NCBI GenBank assembly: GCA_013399895.1
Contig: VXBA01003818.1
Span: 411,293-475,292, forward strand
DNA from: Serilophus lunatus
Lineage: Eukaryota > Chordata > Aves > Passeriformes > Eurylaimidae
Direction of reading: 5' to 3'
Length of the DNA stretch: 64,000 nt
Made by a program: the position numbers and the translations under genes. This document shows positions 34,170-48,900 of the stretch, piece after piece (position 1 is the stretch's first letter; the number at the start of each line of letters is the position of its first letter). A model generated the notes under the pieces. It saw only the letters and a program-made list of their open reading frames with translations, did not search any database and was not told the origin of the DNA.

Positions 34170-36910
34170 CTCAGCCAAGAAGACAGACATCTAAGCACAA
34201 AGGCTGTGTTCATTACTGATGTGAAGATAGCAAACACACATTCTGTAAGATGCCTTATTTAAAGTGGAACTTACCTGTGTTTCCTAGAAAGGGAAAAATA
34301 CCTCATGAAAGTTTGCTTATGATACTCTTGAGTCTTGATCTGGACTTCTCTCTGGACAGTGCAGACATTGGCTGCTTTTTACTTAAGTCTGAGGCTTAAA
34401 TTGGGAATGGGGTGAAGTTTTGCCTCTTTTGAGATCAGGACAGTCTTAATTTTGAATCCAGGTAAGCATGTGGCTTTCATGCTCTTTTTAAAGAATTTGA
34501 GGCCGAATTTGCAATTTTCTATTTGGGATTTGTTCTAGTTCTCAATGAGAGAGTCAAGTTGGATATCAATGGATATACCACTTGTGCTTACAAGCAATTA
34601 CAGCTGCAATTGATTGCACACAAAATTAGAAGCAATTTAAAGGAAAAAAAATTTTCTAATTTTAAGAACTCTTGTATCATTTGTCCAAAGTGTTTTAATG
34701 TGTATGAACAAAGACTGTTCATTTCCTTTTGTTGTGTGTGCAAAGTTTGAATAAGGTGCTTATGGAGAGCAAGTTGTTACAGAGGAGATGGATTTCTTTA
34801 TTGCTTGACTTGCTTGTGGAATACATTTTGTTAATGAAGCACCGATTACCTAAATTAAAAATCCCAAACAATGCTGTCGTCTCATTTGGTAGGAAGCAAA
34901 GACTGTGTGGACAACTGAAAGCTTGCTTAGAGGCAGTCTGTGACCCACTGCATACTATTCTTATGCTAATGTGAGAATGGGTATCCTGGGCACCATCTGC
35001 TGTCCCTGAGGTCCTGGCCTTGGGCATTCAAAATTAGTTTGCTTTATTAATGCTAGGCCATCCAGAACAGCAGCAGTGCATTTGTTATAGTCTAGGAAAT
35101 CAGAAGTTCCCATTGTAAGCATACCGAGATAACTGTCACTTTTAATAATACACTCAAACATGATAGCCACCACGTTTTCCAGCCTCTTAGGCAGAGATGC
35201 CGTCTTTCAAGCTGTAGTTACCTTCAGCAAATCCAACAAAGGCTTCTCTGGCTTTCCCGGGTGATGGGGTTTTACTTCCTTGGAAGGTCATTTCATTATG
35301 TACTGGATGGATTTACTGGCCGGCTCTGCATTTTAACTTTTGTAAATGCCCCCTGGAGAAACAGAAGACTGTCTTGATATAAATCAAAATTAATAAATAG
35401 GACGTACAATGTAATTATTTTTAGAGAGGCTAAAGGGACAGGGTATCAAATATCCTCAGCTAGTCTAATTAAAGTATTTGAGGTTTAAAGGACACCATGC
35501 ATCAGTTTTGCCCAAGCTTATTGTCAGGACAAATGGCTACAATCTCAGTTGTAAGTACCTAATAAAGTCTCATCTAATGATGATTCTGTTTGTGCTTATT
35601 AGCTATATGGTTCTTTTGGTGTCCAGGGCTCTAATTAGAAAGCAATTCCTCCTTCTTGTTCAGCATATGAGTACTTAGATTACTCATTATCAAGTGCCCA
35701 TCAGGTACAAGTCAGGATAGTTGAGCTGGTAGCCAACAGGCCAGGTCCTTGTGCTCTGCTGCCCTAGTCAGTGGTCTTCAAAGAGGCAGAGCACACAAAG
35801 CTCAGAACTTGCTTGTCTCCTGCTCCATCCCTGTCAGGGGTGCAGGGCTGCTCCTGAGCTCACACTCAGCCTGCAGCCTTCTGTGGAAAACAGCATCTTG
35901 GCTTCCAGTTTACAGCTGAGGAAGTGAGACATGGCTGATCCTGTGCCTTGGGTCCCCAGGCCTGGATCAGCCCTGGGAGCATTAGGGCTGTGCCAGATTC
36001 AGCCCCAAACTGCTCACAGTGGAGGTATAAGGGGAACTGAATGTGTTTGGGGTGTGGGGAAAGTGAGGTTGTGGCGGAGCAATGTGGTCTCTGATGATGT
36101 AAAGCTTTTTGAGGTGTCCTGGTGAAAGAGCACTTCATGGCAAAATGATAAAGGAGCAGGTTGCCCAAGGCTGTTGGATTATCCAGTGAGAGTGTAATTT
36201 TGTGTTTTGGAGTCTGACTCTCCTGATCGCTCTGTTTCAACTTGATGTGTGTGCAGAATTTATTTATGGTGACCTCTGTGATGAAAAGAATTAGCCAGTT
36301 ACCTAAGTAAGCAGTACAGCCAACAGGGAGAACAACTTTCAGCAGCTGCTTTTGTCCCCTCCCTTGCCTCCAGAGCTTTCTGTTGTTTCTTTCAGTTATG
36401 GGTGAAGGAGACAAGCACTCCAGGGCCAGGGAAAATGAGAGTTAATTACACTGTGAAAGGGAATTGTTGCACAATGCTGCTTCTTTCCCATCCCTGTCTC
36501 AAGTGCTTGACAGTACAACAGAGCCAACAGAGGTGTTCTTCTGTACTATCCTTTGCTTAATCTGGAAGTGTTGGAAATATAAAGCTGGACCTCTTTCCCT
36601 TAAATGGAGACAATGAGGAGAAGGCTAGGCTTTGGTCTTGGCATTCCTTTAAGTTCTGCCAAGGTCAAGTGAAATTCAGCAGAGGTAGATCTAATATTAG
36701 ATATATATTTTAAAAAAACAGAGTGATACTTTAACAGATTGTGTTTGCACTCCTTAAAGTTTCTGCATGAATCTGTATTTCAAAAAATCTAATCTTTTGT
36801 TGTACAAACTAGAAAGACCTGAGACAGGCACGGAGGGGAAAGTATTTGTATTTGGAGAACTAAGTTGAACACTGGGATATGAAGGATTGCTCTAGAAATC
36901 ACTTTAGGTA

Positions 36911-36930
36911 ATAGAATCGTAGAATCCATC
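36911..36930. repeat. Possible CR1 3' tail remnant
   Basis: The sequence agaatcgtagaatcc resembles the AGAATCAT octamer repeat at the 3' end of CR1 retrotransposons, the main interspersed repeat of birds, seen on the antisense strand. The usual CR1 body does not follow recognisably, so this may be chance. Confidence 0.2.
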
Positions 36931-39900
36931 TCTCTCACTTGCTGGGATTAGTTACACTTCTGCATTTGGCATATGGAAATGAGTACTTATTTAAGAAACT
37001 TAGTGAAGTGCTGGTGTAAAACAGGTGAAGAAAGGGAAGATGTGGCATTCTACAGGGTAATAGGGGGAAAGCTGACAAGAATGCCTGTTTGTTTGCTCTT
37101 CTCAGCTGAGGTGCTGAACTTGTCCAGGGATGTGAGTACATAAGACATGTTTACAGATTGCTGATTACTCCTCAATTCCTAAGGGGCTGGGGGTGATCAA
37201 ACCCTTGTAAAGTAGAGCACTGACCAGAGGTACATTGCCAGGCTGTGAGAGGCTGCTCCTCTGCTGCGTTTCCAGCTGCCTACATGGAAGTTGTTCAGCA
37301 TGTGAGTGCATCTGCTTGTGAATGTGGTCCTATAGAAGCATATGCAGAGCCAGTGCAAGCACTGAACCAGGTATGAGAAGTTCAAGGTCCTTCACCTGTC
37401 AGGACAATTTCATCTCACGTCAGGGACTAGTGTCTGAATCTGTCACATCTCAGCTTAGTACAATAATCACTGGGTTTGCATGTTCTGATTGGAAAGACTC
37501 CCATTTAAACGGGGATAATGCTTCAGAATGATTCTGATGCATTAAAACACTGGAACAGGTTTGTTTTCAACTCACTGTAGAAGGCACTGAAACGCTGAAA
37601 CCTCAGAAAGGGCCATGAAGCAAAATAGTTGGCTTCTTCTCGGATCTTTTACCTCACACAAGCCGGGACTGAAGAGTGTCTGTAGGGGGTGTTTATGTAA
37701 ATGCACAGCAGAGAGGACTTAAAGAAATGTTTATCATCTGGGATGCCAATTTCTTTCAGTGGTTGACCAAAAAATTCTGCTCTGCTTCTACACTACCTGT
37801 ACACTCTGATAATTATAGCAGTACATGGTGTGAAACAGTAAAACCATTCAAGTTCTGGTGTTCCTAATTGATTCTTTTCTTGCCAGACGTGATACTAACA
37901 GGGTTGATTGAACACTTCTGAAGTATGTTTTTAGTTTCTTCCCTAGAAATCATGCGTGCCACTCCAATGGAAGACAATTGACAGCAACAACTAGGTTCTG
38001 ATGAGTGAGGGAAATCAGAAGTGGCCAGAAGTGATTATTGTTAGAAATTGTCGGCGTCTGCACATGCCAGTGGTGTGTTCCTTATGGTTTTCATTGTTGT
38101 CTGGATAGCAAAAATAATTTGGTTAGCATGCTGGTGCTTACATGAGGTGTAGAGATATCTGTCAAAATCTATTGAGGTCCTTTGAAAAGTTGTGAAATAA
38201 CATTTCTGCAAAGGTTGCAGAAGCTCTGGGAGAGACTGCAGCAGTGCTAGACAGCCTTCCAAGCCTTCATCACAGCCTGGAAGCCTCCATCTTCAAGAAG
38301 GCCCCATTTATACACATATACAAACAGCAAGGGAAAGCTGAATGAAACAGTAACAGCAAAGGAGCTGGGAAGAGCAGGACTGCTGTTTTCCTCCTGCTGG
38401 TTCTGTTCATCTCCTGGTGCTGCTGGGACACCTTCCACTTGCAGGTCCGTACTACATGTGCTCAGCAGGAGCTCTTCCCCAGCTCTGTGTGTGTATGAGG
38501 CAGCTGATTTGCAAGGCTTAATTTAAACTGGTAGATCAAAACGCTTGCAGCTCTGCATATGCTTCCTCAGGAGAAAGGAATGTTTTCTCATTCCTGTCTT
38601 ACTTTATATTTCACAGCTGCAGTTTGTCTTGTTTTCTCCCTGCCTAAGGCCCAGCGAGCGCTGCAATGCACAAGGGTTTAAAAGATTATTTATTTTAGGG
38701 CATTGATGCCTTCTTTGAAAAGCTGTGTGTGTTTAGTTTGTTTTACCAGGCACTCTTATTAGAGCAGCATGGAGAGTTTGCAGGGAGCAAAGGGAGGCAG
38801 TGAGTGTGCATATCTCTTCCCAAACTGTGGTATATAAAAGATGGGCCTCTCAGATTATTTTAAGCAGGATGGATTGTGGTGATCTTTGCTCCTGCATTAA
38901 TTTTTCTTTTGCAGTGGCTGTACATCCCATTTTCCCCACTATTGTATAGCTCCATCTCTGATTGTACTGATAGCTGAATTACCCTTAAGTTACCCAACAC
39001 AGGTGAAAGTGGTAGGAAAAATTAACTTCCATTGACTTCATCACGAGCCCTTAGCTGCACCATGTCCAACCAAAACTGATTCTGGTTATAGTATTGGAAG
39101 TGAAGCATCAATAAAGAGCTACCAAGTCCTGATCCCCGGCCTGTGGGCCTCTGTATCTTCATGGCAGTGGTGCATTGCTGCTCTACTTCTAAGAAAACTT
39201 GGAGGAGGTAGACTTACACCTTGGGAGAATAACTTGGAAACAGCCATGATGGCTCTTGAAAGCTTTCAGCCTGGTAACCTGTTGAGTGTCTCAGCCATCT
39301 TACATTCCAGGGTAATCTAAAGCACCAAATCTCACCATTTTGCCCAAGTGCTGCTAAGCAGTGCTGTGGTATAAACATTGAGATACAGCCACCAAAGGAG
39401 TGCAAGGACATGGCTTGCCCCCTTAAATGGGAGGAAACAGAAATGTGGCCTTCTGTCAGCTTGAGAGGGTGAATGGAGCCTTCTCTTATGCCAAGCTTGT
39501 ATTTGATTTTTTACTCTAATAGGTGCATCACCTTGCCATCCCCTTCTCCTGGAAAAGAATTCAACAGTGGAACTCAAAAGAATTCAGTGACAAGGCTGAA
39601 ATATATAAATGTATGTTAAAAACTCCCTCTGTCTGTAGAAGGATTTCAGTTTTTTAATTCAAGAGAGAGCTTGCAAGTCCATCTGTTGTGTGCTACTGGT
39701 CAGTCTCTCTGATGTCTGGTAGGTTTTTATCACCTTAGGCCTGGTTTGTCGTGCATGCATGGGAGTGCTGGAGGAGGAGGTTGGCTTAGACATGCTGATG
39801 TACTGGGATACATACAATTAGTGTTCTGTTCTCTCATCTCTCACCCTCAAAATTAGTAAAATACAAGGCTAAATCTTGCCTTAAACCTTCCCCAGAGCTG

Positions 39901-42900
39901 TAGAAATTTTTTAATCAAGGCCTCCCAAAGAGCCAGACTTGGGGCTACTTGATAGTCGTTGCATCCTGAACCTGGGGAGACATTGATAGATTTAGTAAAG
40001 CCTTGATGTCTCTCTCATACAGCCAAAGGGCACAGACTCTCCTGGTGTATTTCAGGCTGCATGAAGTGAGTGTGACAGTTCTAATGGTGTGAGAGGTTTC
40101 CTCTGAAACACATTTTGTATAGATCTGTAAGTACAAGCACAGATGTGTTTGATTATTCAATGTGGATGTCTCCTTTGTGACAATTGGGAGAGGCTGGGTA
40201 ACAGCATCCACAAGGGGAGAAGACAATTCCAATACCTTTTTTGTTTGGAAGAAACTTGTACAAGAAAACATGCTTCTAATAAGGATTGTGCTGCTAGTCT
40301 CTATGAATCATCAATCTGATGGGGCTGTATATTTTTCCTAACATCCTAGCTTCAGAAGCCAGGTTATTTATGGGAAGATTCTCTGTTTTCATTTAAAAGA
40401 CAGTTTCTAATTCTCCTTGCTGGGGGGGAGAAGAAAGCTTGAAGCTGCAAAAGGCATAAACACCATAAGGCAAATAAAATCTAAATCTAAACCCATCTTT
40501 ACCTCTAAGCCAATCTCATTCTTTTTTAGCATCTGAGTAATGATTTTTGAATGCCCAGGTTGGCTTTGGAGCCGAGAGACCTGATTTTCACAAGTGCTAC
40601 GTACTTTACTCCAGCTGTCACACCTATAAAAATCACCCATTAAAATCATGCCTGGGGTCCAGTAGTCAGACATCCACAGCTGGGGTGGAGAGAAGAAATG
40701 CAGATACATGGCACATACAGAGCTGTACCACACCTGCCCTATTGCGTGGTGAATGTGGACTGTGTTAAGCATTATCTTCTCTGAGGCAGAAACAAGCAAT
40801 CACAGTAGGGTCTTCTTCATATAGTCTTTTTGGTCTTTTATAATGTAAAATATTCATGTGAAAATATTATGAACTGGTTATGAAATTGGCATAGCTGGGA
40901 TTTACATCTAAGGAACAAATTAGGTTAGAGGGAGGGGGAAGCAGGGAAAAACACGATAGCAAAGGGAACCCAGAAAGCGTCTTTCTCTGGGGAATATTCT
41001 GAAGTAAAAGTGAGGAAATCAGGAATTTTGTCTTCATTTGAAAAAGGTTTGTGGATACTGGTGCAAAGTCTTAATTTTGCATCTTGCAGTGTTACTTTAT
41101 TACAAATGTTGCTGTTTTGAGGTTTTCCTTAAGGCTTCAGTTCTTGGATTCAGGCAAAAGGCTCAGCATCCCTTAAGGAAGTTATTTCCTGTGTTCCCCA
41201 TCCATGAAAGAGTAAGTGGAAATCTGAGCCAAAGGGGAGAAACCCTCTGTCCTCAGCCCCAAGACTGCCGTGTATTTATTTTTAATCCTGACTCTTGATT
41301 TTCAAGTGCTGGGTGTTAGTGATGTTCCAGCTTTTACCCCAAGGTCACTTACTGAACCTCATACACTTCCCAGTGGATTTTACCTCATTGAGCACTCAAG
41401 GCCAGGATGGCAGTGCTGCATCTCTGCTAGACTTTAATCTAGAGAAAACACTTTCCCTGTAATTACACTTTTGGTCTTTTTGCAGTGAAGGTAGGCTTTT
41501 TTTCAAAGTTCTGGTTCAAGGCCAGCAAATAAGCAGAAAGGATAGAAGTACTCAAAGCTTTGAATGTTCTGTAGCTTTAAAACAACCTAAAATTTTAAAA
41601 CAGAAATCAAAGGGGAGAAAATTGCTCAACATAACATTTTGGGAATCAATATATTTCGTTTCTTTGTATATTTTTATAGGTAAGTTTGAGTTATTGAAAA
41701 CCAACTAGTAAGTCACATGCTCGGTGTTAATTTTGAGATACTTTTTATATTTAAAAGATGCTATAATAGAAACATTTTTTCCAGCAGGTCCTCGGGGCTT
41801 TGTTGGTCTTTTGATGGGGAAAGAAGATGACTTGGCTTTTAAGTGAAGACAATAGAAATTTGTGTGTGTGAATAGCAGTAAAGAAAGGAGAGGCCCTAAC
41901 GTGGTGCATGCTGTATGTTCTACGTGCTTGCTTTCCCAATTAGTATATGTACACCAAAACCAAAAGTCCCTCTGTGAACAGTGCTAAGTCAAACCTTCCT
42001 AACAGAGTGCTTTGAAAAAGCTCCTTTCATTCCACAATTGTACTTCTGCTTTTCTGTGAAAGAAGCTGATATTTCCACCTACGTGTTCTCCTCTTGAAGG
42101 AGGCCTTTCTCTGTTTGCTTGGGATCTTCCTGAATGTAGAGGGTACACAAAATCCCTCTCCCTGCTAGTGAAAGGGGAAAGCTGTTTTCTACAATGTAGT
42201 GGTAGCTGGCAGATGAAACTGCATGTCCACAGAAGAAGAAAAGTATTCTTTTTTCTGCAGAAAGGGGCTTAAAGTGGGTTAATTAACACTGACCCTATAT
42301 AAAGGGATGGCTTATGTGCCTGCTTGAGGGAGGAGAAGTTAGAATCTTGCATGTGTTGGTGGAAATTTCTTTCAGTGTATTTGTAGCCCAGTGCTGGGCT
42401 GAACAGGCAATGAAGCCTGACAAATCCAGCAGCTGTTTGCCCCACAATAAGCCAGCTGGTTTGAAATCCTGGCTGTGTCAAGGACCTGCCTGCATATTCA
42501 AAACCGGGGAATATTTGCTCCTTTAATTAGTGTTCCCCCTGGTCCTTGGAATATGGGTTTGTGACAAGAGGGCCTGTTCACAGAAGATCAAGAAGGATTT
42601 CCTGCTTTCCCACCCTTTCCGAGGGGTGGGGAGGAGGACAGCTGGGGAACTGCTCCCTGCATGGGAGGGTTGCCTTGTGGCTCAGGCTGAATTTCGGCCA
42701 TGGCAGAGGTGAAGCTGCTACTGCTCGTTGCAGACAGGATTTGTGTCAAACCAGTGCTGTGCATTTTGAGCTAAACTACAGCAGTGTTTAAAATCGAGAG
42801 AGGATTCTGGCAGAGATGGAGCCTTGGGGACTTTAAACTTTTCCTTGGGTTCGTCTCTCATCAGTTGTGTGGAGGAGGCCACACAATACAGCTGAGTTGG

Positions 42901-45900
42901 CAGCTCCATCTGTAGTGTGAGGGTCCAGCTGTGTGATCCCAGCAGACAGCCCACACAGGTGTGCCCTCCACCACCTCCAGGAGATGGAGGGAAACCTCCT
43001 GTGTGACTAATGTAATGCAGCTAACAAGGCTCCTGTTAAGTGACTTACTCACCTGAACTCTGATGATTCAGTTGTCTTTTGGCCCTGCAGGTCTGACTCT
43101 TTTCCTGACAAGGTAACACAGTCCTCACAGCCTTGCTGATAATCTGTGGGCACTTGAGAGCACAATGAAGGACTTTAGCTGATGCTCCCAATCTCCACAG
43201 GGGATATTGCCTCTTGGTGTCCTTTATCAGTGACTTCTTCTGGTGATACAATCAGGGAACTGCTGTATTGAAGTATTATTAGTAACACCGAGAGCTGTCA
43301 GATCACTTTGGGTGGATTTGCTATCTCTCATTCTATGTAGGAGAGGCAAGGCAAACCCTCCATTTCCAGGGAAACAAAAGGTATTGCACTTCCAGTAAAG
43401 CTTCTTTTTGAAATGAACGATGATAAATTAACAAACTGCTGAGAGGGGTTGTTTATTCTATGGAAGCAAAGCATTGATCCCCCCAAGATTGACTTTTTTT
43501 TTCTCATTTCAGCAATATAATTGGGAATGGATTAAGCTGTGATTCAGTTTAACCCTTTGTCTGTAGGAATGATGTTACAAAAAATCCAAACAAGGAGAAA
43601 ATGGAAATTGTTATTTAGAGGCTTAGAAAAGGGTGACAAATTAACAGCAGTTTGCTAATTTTCACATTACTATTGTATGCTTTTACACGGAGAAACAGAG
43701 GAGAAAAAAGTTTCATTAGAAAACCTGAACAGATCTTTCTTTCTCTATTTTACCTTGAGAGAGAAAGGAGAAATTCAAACTGAAAATTGTGCCATGGGTA
43801 ACAGCAGAAAGACCTCATTGCATACAAGAGGCTGGACTATAAGAATTATCTGCCAAGAGAGGTCTTCAAGGAAAACCACACAGTAGGATTTGAAGATGTA
43901 GCAAAATTTTATCAGTGCTGACAGCTTTGGCTGCTTTGAACCAAAGACAATGTGGAAGGCAGTCAGTTGTGAGGCTTGTAGGCTGCAGCATCTGCTTGTT
44001 GAGAGGATCCCCTTTTGCACAAAATCATTCTACGTGATCAGAAGAGATGTAGTAGGGGGGCAGGATGGAGCTGTTTGCCTGCCCAGAGACTTCAAAGTTT
44101 CTTGGAAGTGGCACTGAAGTAAGCAAGAACATGTCAGATCATCTTCCTCTGTGCTGCATTAGCTGCTGACAGAAATTGTACATGTTGTTTAATTAATTAG
44201 TTTTCCAAGCTGTGTAATAGCATGTTTGCTGGAGAGAAACTTTAATGGCTCCACAAAGTGTCCTTGAGCAAATTAAACAGATATTACTTTGAAAGGTAAC
44301 TGCTCTGAGCTACACTGGGACTTCTGGGAAATGCCTGGGATGTCTCAGGCAGAAAGATGTTTGTTATCAGGAGGATGGTCAATGCTCCTGGGCATCCACT
44401 GAGACAGGGGAAGATCTGCCATTCCCAGGGGAACCTTACAGTGTGGCTTCTGGTGAGGAACTCTGCCCCCAGCCCTCCAGGGGGGAAGTAGATGAAGTTC
44501 TGAGATCTGACAGCAGTCCTGCCCACAGCCCCAGGAAAACCCATCTCTCCCTGCCCTGTGGACCTGAAACCCCACAAACCCAGTAAGAGGATTCCCACTG
44601 CTCTTGGTAGCTTTGGAGTGGGTTATAGCTGCTTTGTTGTCACATTGAGGACTTCTAGGGACACCAAACCAGGGGTGGAGACTATAAAATGTCAGTCATG
44701 CATCCCATGTCTCCTTTCTTCCCATCTTTCTATGTTTTATTCCCATTTGGTTTTCATTTTTCTTTGTCCAGATCCTTGTTTTCCGGGCACTTGATCTCCT
44801 GAAAACCCCCTTTGGTCAGTGGTGTGAAGGGAAGTTCTCAGGCTGACACTTCAGGGTTGTGGACTTTTCCCTTTTGGCATCAGGAAAGCTGCCAGGGCCC
44901 AAACAGCTCCTCTCACCCCTAGATCCCAGCCACGCTGGCACGGGGTGTGGGGCCCGACTTTGTATCTTCGTTTGGATCTGAATTGCCCTGTGTAGAAAAG
45001 CACTTGTATCAGACATTATGTTCAAAACTCCCCGAGGATGAAGCTGTAGCTGGCTCCCAGCACCAGAAGGGGTTTGGCTGAGGCCCTGGTTACTTTGGGT
45101 CAGCCCAGGGGTGGGGTGTGAACCTCCAGGAGGGTCTGGCAGTGAGTGCTGGGGCAAACCGAACTAATTTATTTCTGCTGGGCCATCTGCTGCTGTTATG
45201 CTGTAGCAGGGGCAGGAGAAGCAGGGGTGTCTTCACCCTTCAATCCCCTTCCAGAAGAGAGGTGAGATGTGTGAACAGGGGAAGCAGTGAGGGGATGAGG
45301 GTTGTGTTGGATTTGCTACATTACAAACAAATGCTTGTTGGAAACCTTGCTTTTGGTTCGCATTTCAAGCTGTCCCTCTTGGACGCTTCACCTGGGAAAG
45401 CTTTGGATTCAGTGCTGGGGGAGGTTTCCCATGGGAGGCTGCTTTGCTTGGATGCCTCTGGGATGTGCCCCCACAGCCAGACCAGCTGTGCCCTCCCCTG
45501 GCTGCTGGAGGGGAGCGTGGAAATAAAACGTGTGCTCTGGTGGGGCTCGAATCCCAGGGCGTCTCCATCCTGAGTTTCGTTTTGCTGCTGTGTTTTGTGC
45601 ACTGTGCCAGGTGGATTCCCATTCCAGGCTGCTCTTCAGCAGCCATGGGGGGCCGTCACAGGGCCCGCCCCTCCCGGGGAATGCAGCTTGCTGCTCAGGT
45701 GTGTAGGGTTTTGGAAATTACTCTCTGATTCTGCAGCTGACAAATTCCCCTAACACCAACACCTCTCCCCCTCCCGTGTTGCCCTCTGAATTTTCCTTTG
45801 ATGGAAGCAAGCGGCTCGTGCGCTCCCAGTGCCGGTGAAAGGGAATTTCCTGACTCCAGGTGAACTGTTAGGGCATGTGTGTGCTCCCCTTAGGAGAGCA

Positions 45901-48900
45901 AGTATGTTTGTAATAAAATTTTTCCTGTGTAGAACAAGACTTTTTGATCTAAAAGTTCAAGTTGCTTTTTGGCTTCTGTAATGGCTCCCTGGATTGTTTG
46001 AAAATCTTGCCTTGGTTACAAAGTCTGGTATAACTTGTGTGCACAGCAGTCCAGAGCAGAACTTACTGTTATTTAACTGTAATTCAGGGGCTCGAGGGAA
46101 GACTATTGATGCCCTTGCAATATTTCCACTGTGTGTGGGTGATCTTGCTGATCAGTTCTGTGAGTCCAAGAAGGACAAGGATGTTTGCAGTTTGTTAGTG
46201 CTGTGATTGTCGCAGGATGCAGGAAAACTGGAGTCACTCTCTGGACAGCCATTCAGCACGTGACACAGTGGGCTGCCATGGCAGTAGCACACCAGGCACC
46301 TGTCATGGTGCAAGTCAAGCTGCTGTGCTTTAAAAATTAAAGCATAGAATTAAAATTACTTGTTATTACCCCCAAAAGGTTTTGATAGAAAGTGATGCAA
46401 AATCGAAATAAAATAGTTTCCTGTTCTTGGAGAGGGAGATGGAAAGGAATTGAATATCTAGTTTTATTTTGAAAGAAATCATGTCTTTTTTTCTTACTTT
46501 GTTTTTTTTTGAATGTTCCTTTCCATCCAGCATTTTTAAATTCACGATGCAGTTGCATGAATAAAAGTTAGAGTCTTTTTAGGGATATTTTCCTTTGGAT
46601 TTTCTTTTACCCACTGTTTGGGGGAAAAAAGCAAGCCAAAAAAAAAATTTCCAAAGCAAAACTGAGGAGAAATAGGCAGCAGTGTAACTTTGCCAAAATT
46701 GTAGAGCCTTGGAAAGCTAGAAAATAAAAAGGATGACAATAAAGAGGAAGAAAATCAATTTCCTTATTCCTATTTTTGTATCGAGGAGTAGAGAAGAGAA
46801 GGAAGTTTTAACAAATTTTCATTGTGACAATGTTAACTTTCCTCCCTCCTCCTGTCTCCCCGTGTGCTTCTCATACCTTTTGTATTCAGGATGCTTTCAG
46901 GGAGGAAGGCTGGAAGACAAGAGTGGGGTGTGAGTTCCAGCAAGCTGTAATGAGAAGCACCTTGGGTGTTTCTGTCTCCTGGGAGAGCAGCTTGCTGTGG
47001 GCCTTTCCTTGGCTCCTCCTGTGTCTGGCAGCGCCCAGGGGAAGTGGAGCAGCCAGGCTGGGAACATGCTGTTTGGATTTCATCTGTAGGCTGGACCTGA
47101 GTGACAAACAGTGGTTAACCCGAGCTGGAGAGAGGACTGCAGGCATAGTTGAGCTAGAGGAGAAACAATGTGAATCTAATTTGACTGGGTTGGTAATTAC
47201 AAGGAGTGTTTCAATCTCCTTTTGAATCACTACAGGGCGGAGGGGTGTAAAAGTTGGGTGAAGAGTTTCTGTAAGGAGAAAAGTCCCTGCTGCTCAGGGC
47301 TGTTTGTTCTTTGTTGCAAGGAGATGTGGGAAGGGTTCAATATGCAAGTGGATTGTTTGGTGCCAAAGAGATGGTCTAAATGTTCAACTGTGCAAGAGAT
47401 CAGCGCAAATGAATTTTTGATTCTTAGTTCTGTGGTGAGACAACCACCATTTGGAGCCTGACAGCACTCCTCCTACGAGGTCTTACTATATTTTGTGATA
47501 AGATCTACACCCCAGACTGTTAAGGATTTCCTTATAATACATGGGTTAGTGAGAAGAGATTTGTCATCTCTTTTGGGACTCTCCTGCAAATTGCAGCAGG
47601 AAAAGCACTAGCAGTATTGGGGGCTCCCTGCTGAGCTCCCTGCCCAGTGTTTTTCAATTTAGTACACTTATGATGTGAAAAATAAATTTACTCTAAATAG
47701 AGCAAGAAATAGGTCAATCTAGGTTCTGTCCCTCTCTTATCCACAAAATGTGCCTGACAGGTACTAATCTGTGACTGGAGGAAGTGAGCAAGCTGAACAT
47801 TTCTTAGGGAACTCTTATTTTAGAAATGAGTTCTCAGTTCTCTTTTTTAGTTTTTCCTGTTTCTGTAGGAAGAGTGATTTTCCTCAGTTTTGTTTTGGAA
47901 ATGTGGTAGAGCTATACCTTGTGTCAAATTACAAAATTACAAATTACAAAAGGATTTGTAATCTGAACTGGATTGCATCCATCAAAAGCTAATGTTTGGG
48001 TTTTTTTAGAGGAGGTTTAGTTTCATGATCTGATGGACTGTATTCTGCTGTGTAATTTGGATAGTAATGGTTGACATCATGTATGGTTTTGATCCATGAG
48101 AGGCTGTTTCTTGTTCGATCCTGCTGACTTCAGGAAAGAGAGCTCACGTTGCTTCTTTTCATGAAAGCTGAGGAAACAACATCCAGAGAGATTGGCTAAG
48201 CAAATTCCTTTGGCCTAGCAACAGTTCGTGTCACCTCTTTAATTGGATGAAAATGGCTTCTGGAATTAGTTCTGCAGGGAAATACTCATCTTTGCAGATG
48301 CAACACTCTCTGATTGTCTTGCAATCTGGTTTCAGCAAACATTCTAGTTTTTCAGTTTCAGCAAACTGTTTTTTTTGGCAAGGAACATAGTTTGCCAGGA
48401 GATGTAAGCAAGGGGAAGGCGAAAGGAGAATCAGCACAGCCCAAGCAATGTACTGGTGTGAACATTGGTGTGCCATGTTTTGTTCTGATGTAGATAATGA
48501 AACCAGGGTCTGGATTCAGCATTGCTGTAGTAGTACCAGTTCTGCTTTGGTTTGGGGTGATTTACTATGCGGTGCATTTGTAAGCAGGATATGCCACCCC
48601 TCAAATGTACCCCTTTCTTCAACAAAAGGGCCTTGATAAAAGCCAGTTCTGACTTCTGCCCTTTTCTGGTAAGAAGAGCACGAGAACAGGGTGAATCTTT
48701 ACTATTTCACCTCCTTTATCTCTCTTTGGTTGTGTCTTGTGGGATGGCTTTGTTTTGCAGATTGGAATTTGAAAGGCAGAGTTGACTTTTCTATTCCAGG
48801 GGCTGGCAGGACAGTGCCAGGGAGAGCTGACCTTGTGGTGGGCATGGCTACAGAAAGCTGTGCCACTGGGACATAGATGAGTGCAGAGTCAGCCCATGCA

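Larger units (their letters stand above)
28300..45600. other. Non-coding region right of the second CpG island, part 1
   Basis: No coding exon was recognised. The open frames here, up to 182 codons at 35866-36414 on the minus strand, have no family resemblance and overlap frames on the other strand. If the island at 27.4-28.3 kb is the PAK3 promoter, this is 5' intronic sequence of PAK3; otherwise it is intergenic. Notable local structures are a bulged inverted repeat at 32778-32859 and a compact palindrome at 34148-34169. The stretch becomes more GC-rich after about 44300. Confidence 0.6.

Noticed and set aside
35866..36414. 182-codon minus-strand open frame
   Set aside because: No family resemblance, no splice-site framing, and about the length expected by chance once in a window of this size.
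45535..45565. GGCTCGAATCCC-like sequence resembling a tRNA B box or a retroviral primer-binding site after AATAAA
   Set aside because: There is no A box or cloverleaf upstream for a tRNA, no CA-ended LTR directly before it, and no retroviral genes after it.
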